From Saccharum officinarum (taxonomy: Eukaryota > Streptophyta > Magnoliopsida > Poales > Poaceae), in assembly GCA_020631735.1 (NCBI GenBank), contig CM036159.1, forward strand, positions 15,043,511 through 15,107,510: a DNA stretch of 64,000 bases, given 5' to 3'. Shown one piece after another: positions 12,085 to 24,563 of this stretch (the first letter of the stretch is position 1; each line of letters begins with the position of its first letter). A program made the position numbers and the translations under genes. The notes below the pieces were generated by a model, which saw nothing but the letters and a program-made list of their open reading frames with translations, made no database searches and was not told where the DNA came from.

Positions 12085-15000
12085 AAGAATCGCGTCCCGA
12101 GATTCGGAATGGAAGACCTTTTAAGAAAGAGAGGCACGTTATCTAGTTTCCAAAAGTAGCGATAGCGTTATGCTACTTAGCTTCAAACATCAGCGAACAA
12201 TTTGGCCAAGGAACTTTCTGATACTTACTCTTCATGGTAAAATTTGTCTGAAGAATTCCCTTCATTGACTTCCATGAAGCATTGTTACTTTGGGAGGAAT
12301 CCCAGATAGCACATTATTGCATTCTCAATGTACGGAGATCATTTGGTCCATGAGTGACCACTCACAAGCATTTGATTCTTTATTGAACATAACATGGTCC
12401 GTATGAACTTTACACTAGACCGAACTCTTCAGAAGTATACTCGTCGAAATGACTCTATGTTCACAAGGTTTGAAAAGTAGCCCTCTACCAGAATGGCTTG
12501 AGCGCAACCTTCCAAATGGGGTGAGATCATAGATGACAAACATCCTCTGAGGTTATAGGATACTGATTAACCAATAGACAGGGTCTATGTTGGTCGTAAA
12601 TGTTCAATCCTTCTGATATCAACTAAAGAAAAACTACTTAAGGTTCCATGTGTGCAGTTCTCTTTCTCTGATGACAACACTGTATTATCTAAGTCAGTCA
12701 AGGGATTAGTACATATGATAACTGACTCAGTTGGCTCCGTATTTCTGCCAAATGTTACCTAAGAAGATTCTCTTATCGAATTGCAACAGTTATCCGGGTG
12801 GATTCAGATGCAAGCTCTTGGTAAAAACATGTATAAGGTACCAAAGTATGTCATCATTGGAAAATAATTCCTAAAGAAAGATGTAACGAGGCCTTAAAGA
12901 CAACAAAAGTTGTAATTATTCACTTAACCGCGGGGAGTAGTCTACCACCAAGCGATTGAGTAAAAATTTTCCTTAGTGACTTAGTTATACTGTAAGTTGA
13001 GTTGACTTGCAGCATAACAACTTTGTCAGGCCAACTTTCACCTTAGGCTTTCTCCTTTTGGATCAAATAGTAACTCTAAGATGGGAAATCTGTTGTTTGA
13101 CACTTTTCAAATTGCTTTTGATTCACGATGGTATAAATTGATTGGTAGAAACCAAGGCTGCTCGTACATTGGGGATACGAGAAAGCAAAAACAAGTGAAA
13201 GAGTGTAAACAAGTATCTATGGGACCTCAAAAGGGCCATCCAACAGCAGATCTCGACTATAAATTTTCATACCAATCCGAGGATGCACACGCTTTGAACT
13301 TGCGGGTTACTGTTATAGGGCAAAACACATACTCTGCCTGGAGAACATTCCTACAAGGGTAAGAAACCGCTTTCAAATATTCCTCGACACTTCGATCAGT
13401 AAAGTTATGAACAAACCATTTGTGATACCTAAGGGCATAAGGATAATGATCGAAACTAAGGACATGCTTTCTCTAATTCTTCACTTTAACTGATAGGACA
13501 CCTTGCACTATCGGTGTGATTGTCAAAGGCGGAATTGACTTGATCACAATGGCTCTAGAAGATAGAGTATCACTCAAGTTGTTGGCTAGTTGATTTACTT
13601 CTTGTTGGTTATTGCTCTATAAGACATAGCCTTTGTAGCTACCAAAGAGTCATTACCTAGCTGGAGATTAACCTTCCTATTGGTAACTAGTCAGTTGTCT
13701 CTCAACACTAAAAAGTTTCAAATCTTCACTCTTGACCACAACACTGTGGTTGATGCCGAACAGATGGTTGCCATCGAAGTTAGCAAATAAGGGGTCACAC
13801 CAGAGATGGTTGATTTCAACGGCGTGGTCATTATGCATACAAAGGTTAAGATTTACATAATGTGACGATTGATTCTTATCCAACGAATGACTTGTCCAAC
13901 CTTAAGTGTTGTGTGTCATTTCTATCCAATAGGGATGAGATATTTTTCTCACTAAATGGTGGTCGTCAATATTGGGACAACTAATTAGAGTCACTTGTCT
14001 ACCACCTCTTGCGGTCTGTTAATGTTTATGTCAGTGACCTGTTCTTCAAAAGTTGTCCTTTTAGTAACTTCAGGAGGAAGCTCTACTACTTTTGGTCTAA
14101 TATAAGGGTCTTTTGATAAGATATGGGAAAGATAACCAAGGAAAAGTTCACATGAGAATAACACGTTGATGTTGTTCCGTAATGGATCCTGACTAGAAAC
14201 CACGATACCAGCGCGTGCCGAGCAGCACAACCTTGTGTCGGCCGCCCACAGGAGGCTCTCGGTTTCGTCGCAGCACCGTTAGTTGCTACTCATAACACCA
14301 TTACCGATCACACCACCAAGGTGAAATTTCAAGTGACACAAATTGGGTGGTAAAAACAAGCATTATACAAGGGAGGATAGCAAGAAAAGGTAGTCACAAG
14401 GTTTGGAATTAACCAGGAGGTGATTCAAAGATCAAAACATAGCACAAGAGACATAGCTCAATTGCCGATGGCGATTAAGCATGATATTTTTGCTTAACTC
14501 CAAACACACCTTGCGTCGACTAAGGAAACTACTAGATAATTAAATAATAGAGATTCGATCATGTTGAGCAACAACATGAGATCAAGATCGATGAACATCC
14601 CGAGACTTGGGAAGGTTGAGGATGGCTTAAGCAAACTTCATGGACAAAATTGAGGTACCACTCAAAGATTGAGTTGATAAGGTAGATGTACGAATTTGTG
14701 AGCACACGATTTAAAGGCCATAGCAGAGAGGCGTTGCGTTACACTAGCTAACCTTTGGGAGAGGCAACCAGAAGGTCCAACATGGATTTAGGTACAGTCT
14801 CCATAATTGGCAACGTACGAACCATGGTCAAAGGCTAACGTTGATGAGAGTTAATTTGGTTGGTCAGTCGATAAGGGTCTTCACAAAAAGGTTTGCAAAA
14901 CATCCATGGCTTATAAAAACATATAGGAGAACTAAACTTTGGGCTTTCGGTTAAGCAAAGGCATGGATACAAACATTCAAGGGCAAGCAACCATGTCTAC

Positions 15001-17097
15001 AGGCTCAGGATCATAAGATAGAGAACCTAATAGAAGACAACAACCATATAATTACGTATGTGAATGTTGTTCTAGGATAAAGCTATGTGACCCTCGTATG
15101 CTCACCGAGGACAAACGAGGTGACAACTAGGGCACTACCAAGATAACAAGCATACATACAACATCACAATCAAGCAATCATTTGAGAAAATTCAAACAAT
15201 GGGCTTAAGCAACCAATATAAAGCACAAGGCTCACCCAAAATAAGCATTTATCTCAAGCATGAACTAACTACAAGTTTAGTCCAAACAAACGTTAGTTAA
15301 AGAGGCCAACTTAGCATGTGCCCAGAATCTGGACAGCAGCACAGTAGTTACTTGTTTCTACCATAACTGAGGTTGTAGACATCTCACAAAGGTGATCCTA
15401 GACTTTCTAGGAAGCTTAGGAAGATGGCTATACTTTAGTTACTCATACCAAAAGCTAAATCATAAGTTAGCATGGTCAAACATGCTGATGTTTCAGATCT
15501 GTACCAATATGGACAGAAAACTGATAAGAACTTCAAAAATGCATAACTAGAGTTCTAGGGACACAACAAGGCTGAGACTTAACTTTATGTAAAGCTTATT
15601 AAGTTGTCTATAATTTTTTTTTATCATATTAAGATGATTCTATAGCTAACAAGGCTAAACAAGACAAAGAAGACATCTCTGCCCAGATTTGGACAGATTC
15701 TGTCATTCCACTGTATAAGCTTATAACTAGAGATTTAGACCATCAAAAGTAGTGATCTTTAGCATTTTGGAAAGCTTAGAAAAAGTACTATACTTGCTCT
15801 AATATTCCCAAGACATGATTTCATAAGCACATAGGTCAAATAAAGCAAACATTCAGATCTATTCTGAACATGAGCAGATTCTGATAACAAACTTCTAAAA
15901 TTTATAACTCCCAAAACATAAGACCTAGGGTCACGAAATTTTAGGACAAGCTAGATAAGTAAGTTAGCTACAACTTTGGTATTCCCTATAACTACAGAAA
16001 ATACCATTATGACCACGAAAGCATCACTACAACAGAAAACGTTCTAGCATCCAACATTCGACAAGCACATCTAAACTTGCATTTGTTCTACTTAACAAGA
16101 GAGCACATAAACATGTTATTCTAGTAGCTCTAATTATTATTACCTTAGACCAACTAATTTAATTCATTCATGAGAATCCACAATTATTTCTTGCAAGGCT
16201 AAACACACACTTTTCTCAAACAACATGGAGTAAGACATTCTTGTTTTACTCTACACAAGAAAGATAGTGTACCACATCACTCACAAGTTACTTACTATAG
16301 AACAAGGGTGAGAGGAGCATAGTTATGTATTAAGCAACAACATGATGATGCATGCTTCGTCCTATTCGTCCTCACAAGATTGCCAATCTAAGGTGGCGAT
16401 CACGTTCTATGTCGGTGGCATAACACGCACTCTCTCGATATATAGCTAGTCGTCAGCTACATTCGGCTTACGCATTCGTGGTTAGCGTACCTGCAGAAAA
16501 TTTTCATTGCAGCCCAACATTTCCCAATATAGCACACAATGAAAACAGAAATGTGAAATTCTAAGTACTCCCATATACATATACCCCTGTATACGTACAT
16601 GTAGTACCAAAACTATCCGAATCATTCGATCACCCACAATTAAGTACCTTCATATATACATGTGTGTAACATGTAAATAATCCAGTAACCAAAACTAGCT
16701 CTCCCCTAGACCGAGGGTTGGACGGTCATGCTCTCACAACTCACACTTACCTGAGCGTAGGTGCGACGTTGCATAAAAGTAAACTAGCAACATATATGGC
16801 TATTTCATATATGAAGGCTACCTCTAATCTGACACACCGGGTAGCATAGTGTGGGAGAGTCATCACACATACATACCTTGGCCTGGACGTAGATGCAAAA
16901 TTAAACCCCCCCAAGTTAGTACTTATATAAGCCACCTAATAATCCTTATATGGGCGTAAGGAAATTGACTACTGGCATACTTAGGTTTAAAATTTAGATT
17001 TGACAAACCTATATATAGCTATAAGTTGATAAAACTGATTTTATAAAACAAAACCTTTGTTTTAAATACATATATGACAAGTTTAATGTTGAATCTT
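12085..17097 (-). other. LARD internal domain, non-coding
   Basis: I find no gag zinc knuckle, protease DSG, YVDD, integrase finger or RNase H motif in this 5-kb interior on either strand. The longest open frames are under 100 codons and resemble nothing known to me. It contains a regular array of about 180-bp degenerate units at 15290-16035. The region is AT-rich. A conserved non-coding interior is the defining trait of LARDs, where structure in the RNA is thought to serve packaging. Confidence 0.8.
15290..16035. repeat. degenerate tandem array, period about 180 bp, in the LARD interior
   Basis: The anchor ATAACT, followed by an (a/g)ag-type stretch, recurs at 15363, 15543, 15723 and 15904, spacings of 180, 180 and 181 bp. 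Each unit also carries an AAGCTTA-type segment about 50-60 bp further on. Most also have a CAGAT/GGACAG segment near the end. The units are diverged but stay in register. Confidence 0.75.
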
Positions 17098-17109
17098 GCT
17101 CCGATACCA
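17098..17109 (-). promoter_or_regulatory. primer binding site of the LARD
   Basis: On the minus strand TGGTATCGGAGC lies two bases inside the 5' LTR (17112-22308). It matches the initiator-methionine-tRNA-type PBS (TGGTATCAGAGC) with one mismatch. Confidence 0.9.
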
Positions 17110-17111
17110 GC

Positions 17112-20100
17112 TGTAACGGAACCGTCCAAATTATAAGAGCACAAGTATAAAAAGATCACCGAAGTGATCAAATTCTCACACTTGAGCCCATATAACTCCG
17201 GTAGTCCAATGAAATCACGAGGGATTTCAAACCAACCAACATACAAGCCAAGATCATAGTGATTCAACATAACAAGTCACATGTTACAACCATTTCACAA
17301 GTAATTCAATATACATCGGAGTTCAACATAGTTATTAAAACTTACATTGAAAAGTAGCGGAAGCAAAGTAATTTGAAACTAACATTAATCTTATTTCAAA
17401 TACATACCAGTACCACGGTCGACTTCCAACAAAAGCATCAGAGATAAAGTAAATAAGAAGGATCATGCCCATGATCACACTCCGCCTCTACGGCAGGAGT
17501 CAACCAACTCTTGCAGCCGCCATGATACATCATAACCTGCAACAAGTGGGGATAAAACCCTGAGTACGACAAAGTACTCAGCTAGACTTACCCGTCAGAA
17601 ACCAGAAATAAGGTGACACCAAGGATCATGCAAGGCTGATATGAAGTGGGGCTAGCTTGACAACATTTTGCATAAAAGCTTAATATAGATGATCAATCAT
17701 TAATGCTTAAGTATCAAGTTAATTATCATTAACCTATCATCTATATTAGAACCTGTACTAGAGCACTCACTTTATTAGGAGCAAACAATATTAACCATAG
17801 CAGGTATAAATTGAGGCAACCTTTTTATCGTGATCCAATTAACCATCCGTTCAATTTAATGGAATCTACGTTGCCGCTGCTCAAGTCAAGTGCTCACTAA
17901 CCGGGAGCGATGGCGATTCGAATCGAATTCCTATCCAGCTGGAGGGGTATTTCTAACACTCACCGAGACACGCCTGGCGAGGGCTGCTCAGGTCACCTTT
18001 GGTACAGTTCAGGAGCCGCGGGTCCGAATGATGTCGCGACCCCAAGGGCGACACTCTGTCAGGTGATAGGGACTCTAACCCCCCCTTGGTCTCACGCCAA
18101 TGTCCCCAAGCACATCCTTTCTCTCCTCCAAGAAGCAACCTACCAGTCGATTCCCGGCCTGAACTGTATTACTCGGATTCGCGGTCAGAACGACTTATCC
18201 GGCCAACTAAGTGTTAGACTGCGTTCAACATGACTCAAGAACGTACAGCGAATCGGTCCTTAAACGACTCAGATCGGGATAGATTCACACCCAAGACCTC
18301 CATACCTTGTTGCTTCACTATCGTCATCCCGCCCGATCTCATTTCATTTTATTAACACATGGTTCCATTCCACGATAGCAAATATAGCCAACCGTGCCAT
18401 ATATGAATATCCCTATATCTCGCAGGTGACAGGAAATCACCTGACTTCTACCGCTTAAAGCAGGGCTAAGCATCTACTCGATCCTAATCTATGTAGGATT
18501 CAAGGATTCATATATTTGGACAAGGAATGATATAATGCAACAAGGGTTTCCAACCAACTCCTATCACTTAATGCAACAATACTTATAATATATATAGAAT
18601 TAATTGCTTTAAAGATAGGAGGCTTATAATGCTCCGGGGCTTGCCTGGGATCTGACTCAAGTTAGAGTATGTCAGATGAGTTCGCTTGGCGAGCATCTTC
18701 CAATCTACCACTTGTCCGGTCCTTCGATCTTCGGGATGGATCCACCAACTCCATCTTCGGGTTTGGCTCCACATCAGGTCCTTCACGTGCTTCAGCTAGC
18801 GTACCTAAATGAGATGCAATAATGCATATGTATGAATGCATAGAAGTGTAATAAACAGAGTAATCAAACAAGCATACCAAGGTTCTCATAAACACCTAGA
18901 GCTAATTAACTTAATCCTCACAAAGGCATAACATAGAAGATTGCACATGCATCAATCAAGACACAAGTATTATAAGATCCTAGGGAAACAAACCAAGTAC
19001 CAACAAAGACATGTGTCACACTTCAATACACAAGCATGGCAAGTTAATCAAAGCACTAGAACTAGAAATTGCTACCTTCTGGACATCAGACCAACAGCTG
19101 AGTAATTTAATCATAACTAGAGGTCTACAACTCCAAATGACTTGCAAGAAGACATTATGAAAAGCTTATGAAATTATCTATATTTCATTTATAATCATCA
19201 CAGCATGATTCCAAAGTTTAACATGTCGAATTTACATAAATACAGAAACTGGTCTAACAAGACAGAGAGCAAGCAATTCTGTAACCCAACTTTAACAGCT
19301 ATAACTCAAAAACTACTTGGCCAATTACCACCAAATTTTAATAGAAGCTAGATACATAAATTATCTACAACTTTTGTATAAATAAGTTTTACCAAAAAGC
19401 ACATTATCATGAAGAACTTTGCTAAGTTCTCAGATCTGTCCAGAAACCTCATTTGCAAGAAATAATTATTAACTTATGTTGCAAACATATAATTAGACAA
19501 AATCAACTTTCCCAAAATTTCACACCTGACTAATAAACACCAGAAAACTTAGTGTCCATTTCTAAATAAATTCTTTTAATGCCTTTTCTTAATTTATTTA
19601 GATAATTAGGTGGAATTATGAACACATATCAAAAGTGCATAATAAATTCTACCAAAATTACAGAGGCCTACACATGCTCCCAAAAGTCTACTATCCAAAT
19701 TTGAAACCATTTGGACATGTATAACAACCTCTATGAAAAAGACAAATGGCTATAGCAATAAATCAGGTGAGAGCAAGTTAAACTTAACACTCAATATTTT
19801 ATGTGAACACAAGGCCATATTATGAATCAATATGATAGAGAAACATCATACTAAGGTAATGGAACAACATTTTCTATTTTATCATTTATATATTATTTAT
19901 AAGCTATCTATTAAGCCATAACAAGTTAACTCAATAACTTGAGCATACAGTAAGAAATGGCCATGAAATTTATACCACAGTACATTCATAGCCTGGAAAG
20001 ACTACCATAAAAATTTCACATCATTTGGAGCATCACAACCCAAGATATAAAATAACAAGCAATATAATGAAATTTTCCTTATTTAACAAGGTCAAATCAA

Positions 20101-22308
20101 AACCCTAAGCAAACAGTGAACAAATAGTGTGTTTAATATTTTTCCTAGCAAGTACAAGTCATCACAAAATTAACAAAACAAGAATCACTATTTTTGGAGT
20201 TCTAAAACTTCAGATCTTGCTCTGGTTAAGTTTAAAGGCATTTTTAGAGCATTTTTAAAACTTAAATAAAGACATCAGAAAACATCTACAAACATGTAAC
20301 CTTTTATGACTCTATTACATAGATCTCTTCTCAAGGTTTCCAAAAAGTCCACTTTTACTATTTTTGGAGTCTCCTAGTATGAGATATGAATATTTGAAGA
20401 TTTACATGAAATGGAAATTCAAAATCAGGATTAAAACCACCCTAACTTCATTTGCTACGCCCACCCGGTTTCGCCCCCAGTCGAGTCCCCAGTGGCGCTG
20501 ACGTGTGGGACCTACTGCTCAGCCGGGCCCGCCTGTCAACCACACGCAGAGGGACAGAGAGAGGGGAAGACCGTCCCCTTCCTCTGGACGCCGGGAACAG
20601 AGGAGGTTGGCCGGCCCGTGGCTCCGGCCGGCACGGGCGACGCCGGCGGTGAGCGGCGGGGCCATGGCGATGCCCTGGTCTGCGCGCATCCAAGGGAGGT
20701 AGCAACTCCCCCGGAGACCCCTCATGGCGCCCTGGCCACGAGCGCCGGCGGCAAGGAACGATGGCGGCAGGTGGTGGCGGTGCTCCGGTGTCGAGCGACT
20801 GGATGCGAGGCGCGCGGGAGGTGCAACGTGAGGTGAGGGAGGTGGTGCGGTGGTTCATTCGAGCGGAGGGAGGCCGGAGGTCGAGAATGGCGGTGGTGGC
20901 TCGGAGCTCAGCCATGGCGGCCATGGCGGCGGCGCTCTGCGCTGCGCGTGCTGCGGGCAAAGGGAGGCGAGCACGAGTGCGTGGAGAGGGTGGTGGAGTC
21001 ACTGGTGCACATGGCAGAGACCGCAATGGCTAGGAGCGTTGGGCGCGACAGCGGCGGCCGGAGCTCTGCCGGCCCGGCCATGGCGCGGCTGCGCTCTACG
21101 CGAACAGAGAGGGAGAAGGGAGTGAAGAAGGGGAAGGAAGGGGCGTACTGGTGCCCCTCCTCATCAGCGGCCGGGCGCAGGGCGCGTGGCCAAAGGTGGG
21201 ATGCGCGGCAGCGGTGGAGGCGCATGGCGGCCACGTTCCGGACGCGCGGCGCTCCCTGAGGCATTCCACCGAACACGTGGCGTGCGTGAAACCGCCTGAC
21301 TTGGAGACCATTTCTGGGCCTGCTTGGGTCCGAATTTGGATTTGGGCCAATTATGAAAGTTGTTCATTTAATGATGCCCTACAACTCTTGTTTAAGGACC
21401 TTAGTCATTAGAGCAATGTATTAGCAGCTAATTAATCTCAAAGTTGACAGCGTCAGTGAGTTGACAGTGATTAGCAACTACAAGAATTGATGGCCAAAAT
21501 GAAATGCAACTTATGCCATCTTCTTGCATGGCCTTTCCCTTCAAGTGAGCTCCAACTTTTACATTTGGACCTACCCATGTTACTTAACAATTTTTGGAGA
21601 ACGTGACATGCCAATGTCGATGACACTGAAATCAGGGCTTTAATTTTCTAAGTGCTGAATTCAGCTCTATCTCTGACTTGTGGGCCCCTTTTTGAGCATG
21701 TTCCACTCATTTTCATGACTTGACTCTTAAACAAAGTTTGTTCCTTATAAAATTCTCCACAACTTTGTCAAAGGGTGCACAGTCATGCAAAGCTTCTAGG
21801 TCAGACTTTTGAAATGGTCAAACCATAGTGTTCTAGGGTCCATACACGGTCAACCATCACTTAGAAGCACATTTAGGCAAAATGATCAACATGAACATTG
21901 TTCCATTAAGTGCCCTAAGTGTAGTTAAGGTGTTGTAGAGTTCATCTAGAGTAATTTGGACAATTTGCAAGGTTTGGTTGATGATCTATAGTTCCATTAA
22001 CTTAATGGGACAGATTCCAATAGGAATGGAACTTATCATTTCATGTGACTTTTTGATTCCAAACTTTACGAAACTTTTCCAGGGATCAATATAGATAGTT
22101 ATTGATGTGAGACATGTGAATATACTTTGATAACAAACCCAAGCATATATCTTTTAATTGAGCCTATATGTAAGCAAGGGTGCAACATCCAAGTTTCGAT
22201 TAGGGTTTACTTCCATAGGTTTGACTTGACATTATCATCTCCACTTAATCTGTCATGTTTAAGCTCAAACCCACTACTTAGTGAATGATAAACACCTGGG
22301 GTGTTACA
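17112..22308 (-). repeat. LARD 5' LTR (right copy)
   Basis: This 5197-bp direct repeat of 6875-12069 begins TGTAACGG and ends GTGTTACA. It is followed by the CTTGG duplication. Most differences from its partner are C/T or G/A changes, as expected for methylated plant repeats. Confidence 0.95.
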
Positions 22309-22313
22309 CTTGG

Positions 22314-24370
22314 GACATCGACAAGCGCGAGAAGACATGAGAGTGACCGTGTTGATCGTGGAGGTGACACGCGTCGGATGGCGGGGGACGCGTATGGAGT
22401 ACGCTACTCGTGGAGTGGTTTGATGGTTTGGGCCTCAAAACCATCGGAGGCGGGTTTACGGGTTTGGGCCTCAAAACCTGGGTGGAGGTTCCGAGAAGGA
22501 ACGGACGGCACGTGGCAGCATCGGGGAGTTCGCGTCGAGGCGAAGCTACCGGTGAGGAGGCGCGGTGGCCGTCGGATCAACATGAAGACCGGGTTGGACC
22601 TCTACGCCCTTGGGCTTATTGGTTTAGCTCTTATGTATCCAGGGGCATTTAGGGGAATGTAAAATAGCCCTAAATAACAGAGGGGCTGCCCCCAAGCCTC
22701 CTCACCTCTTGAGTTTTCTTTTCTTCATTCTAGTCTTTTCCCTCCCCTAGGTGCTTGAGAGGTCCACAGAGCACTTGTCTATGTTTTTGAACTTGAGATT
22801 TGTGTTGGGAAGTGAGGCCCCTCCCTCACGTTGCTCTCGGGGGTTTAATCTATGTGTTTTTCTTTTGTTTTATGTTTTGGTGTTAGCTGTTCTCTGTTCT
22901 TCGTTTTTCTCCTTTGCTGCTCTTGTCTCGATTTTCAGGGAGAGATGTTTCTAGGCATTTATTTGGTTAATCCGTGATGAGCATGGATATGTGCTGAGTC
23001 AGTACCTTCAGTGATTCGAACTAATTCGGTATGAGCTCATAGATCGATTAGTTCTCTGCCTGTTTGGGAGAAAACCCCGTTCCTGCCCAAATCTTGATTT
23101 CCCAGAGTTTGAATCAATTTAAGACAATATTTTTTTGGGGAATAGATTTGTTCCTAGTTGAATCTAAGCTGTGCAAATTTAGGAGACGAATCATTGAAAT
23201 TTGGATCAGATTTGGATAATTTTTGGGTCGTTCTTTTTCCTTTTGTTCGTGTGTTCTTCATTCTGTTCTCGTCACTAAGCTGAGCGGTGCAGCTCCTGTG
23301 CGTGCGCTTCTTGGTTTGGCAGGTGCTCGCCTTGGGACCAGGTGCACTGACTGCACTAGCGTTGTGTGCCCTCAGGCTTGAGCTGTTGCTCATCGACGCC
23401 GTGCAGCCGAGCGGGTTGCGCTTCTTCTGATTCCATCGCTGGATGCACGCAGACCTGCATCCGCGAGGTTGATCCTTCTCCTTCTCTACTGGTTGGTTGG
23501 CAAGTGAATCAAACTCTAGGAGGCAGCCGATTCTAGCTCAGCTGACTGATTTGATTTTCTTCCTGTGCGTGTGCTTTTTGTGATTGATTTTGATTGGTCC
23601 AAAGGTTGCTCCTTGCATCACGTGGTGATGTCCAGCTCTCACCCGTGTTGCTTGTTTTGACTTCTCTGATTACCGTTTCAATCTTTTCAGCACTAGTTGT
23701 TGCTCCGGTGTGGAACCAGTGAGTTTTTGCAGGAGTCGTTTCCCAGTCCATTCCTAGGCAGCAGGTCGAGCAGCTTCAGCGCGTGGTGAGCAGCTCCACC
23801 ATTTGCGCTTGTTTTCTGACGGTGAGCAGTATCCTCCGTCCTGTTCTTGCCTGCTCGCTAGCAGCAGCAGTGCCTGTGCTGACGTCTCTTGCAGGTGATG
23901 GTTAGGCAGCAAGTGCAGCAGTTTGTGCTTCTGTGATCGGTTATCGCTTGATCGAATGATTTTCTCTTTGCTACAGTGAAGTACTACTTCAAGCAATCAT
24001 TAGCTCATCTATGGAGCCTTAAAATTAATTCATTCTACCTAGTGTAGTATTCACTGTTGTAAGATCATTTCATTTGCTCTCTCTGGCTGCTGGTTTTAGT
24101 GGGCGAGGCGCAGTGCACGAGCACACCCGTGCCTTGCTTTTTCTTCCGCGGTTTGTGTGTTCGATCTCCCTTTCGTTTTCCGTCAGTTACGTTGGACTTC
24201 TACCGTTGCGAGAAATTAATCTAAGTGCTCTTGTCACCGGTTGGCTTGAGTAATTTAGTTTCGGGTACACGCTTGTGTTTGGCAGTGATTTTGGGACAGC
24301 GACCAAATATTTCGAAAGAAATTTTTCGGCTCCCATTCACCCCCCTCTGGTCGCCGTTTTCGGTCCTTCA
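22314..24370 (+). repeat. copia element 1, 3' LTR, second fragment
   Basis: This continues the LTR after the nested LARD. It ends in a C-rich ATTCACCCCCCTCTGGTC-type stretch and CCTTCA, matching the ends of the copia LTRs at 34081, 37395 and 57176. No gene is supported. Open frames inside are short and compositional. Confidence 0.7.
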
Positions 24371-24563
24371 ATACATGTGCCAGGAACCTAAAATATATGA
24401 GTTAGGAATTATTTTAAAAACAAATTTAAAGGGTAGAATAATATTTTTGCTGCTCCTTGTCTGTCTGTTCGAGCTCTGTTTCCTTGCATGGCAGATGTCT
24501 CCGTAGCTCCGTCCCTTTCCAGCATTGTCACCGGCCCGACAACCTAGCTCGCCGCCTACACAG
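24371..24563. other. short unassigned spacer between copia element 1 and the hAT element
   Basis: No gene or repeat is recognised here. Its right end (24556-24563, CTACACAG) is the left target duplication of the hAT element. Confidence 0.5.

Larger units (their letters stand above)
6875..22308 (-). mobile_element. LARD-type LTR retrotransposon with giant LTRs and no recognisable coding interior
   Basis: Two near-identical direct repeats (6875-12069, 5195 bp; 17112-22308, 5197 bp) start TGTAACGG and end GTGTTACA on the + strand. They are flanked by the perfect 5-bp duplication CTTGG (6870-6874 and 22309-22313). The PBS (17098-17109, minus strand, TGGTATCGGAGC) and PPT (12070-12084, minus strand) put the element on the minus strand, with the 5' LTR on the right. 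The 5-kb interior shows no gag or pol. The PPT/LTR junction and the initiator-Met-type PBS resemble Tekay/Del chromoviruses, so such an element may supply the proteins; that is inference. By eye the LTRs differ at about 58 sites plus two 1-bp indels, roughly 1.1%, which suggests a recent insertion. It landed in the 3' LTR of copia element 1. Confidence 0.93.
1..24370 (+). mobile_element. Ty1/copia element 1 (Maximus/SIRE-like), 3' portion, split by a nested element
   Basis: The order gag, protease, integrase, reverse transcriptase, RNase H is diagnostic of Ty1/copia. The long gag with a coiled-coil stretch, the long non-coding 3' region with repeated GGGGGAG tracts and the long LTR fit the Maximus/SIRE lineage. 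The 5' LTR, PBS and gag start lie left of the window. The 3' LTR begins at 6580 right after a purine tract, is interrupted from 6875 to 22308 by a younger element plus its target duplication, and resumes at 22314. It ends near 24370 in a C-rich stretch followed by CCTTCA, as in the other copia LTRs of this window. Without the insertion the LTR would be about 2.35 kb. The coding region is heavily damaged. The exact right LTR edge is less certain because its partner is not in view. Confidence 0.85.

Noticed and set aside
13081..13362. Coding gene in the LARD interior
   Set aside because: It is a 93-codon frame with no known domain, in antisense to the element and with no conserved counterpart.
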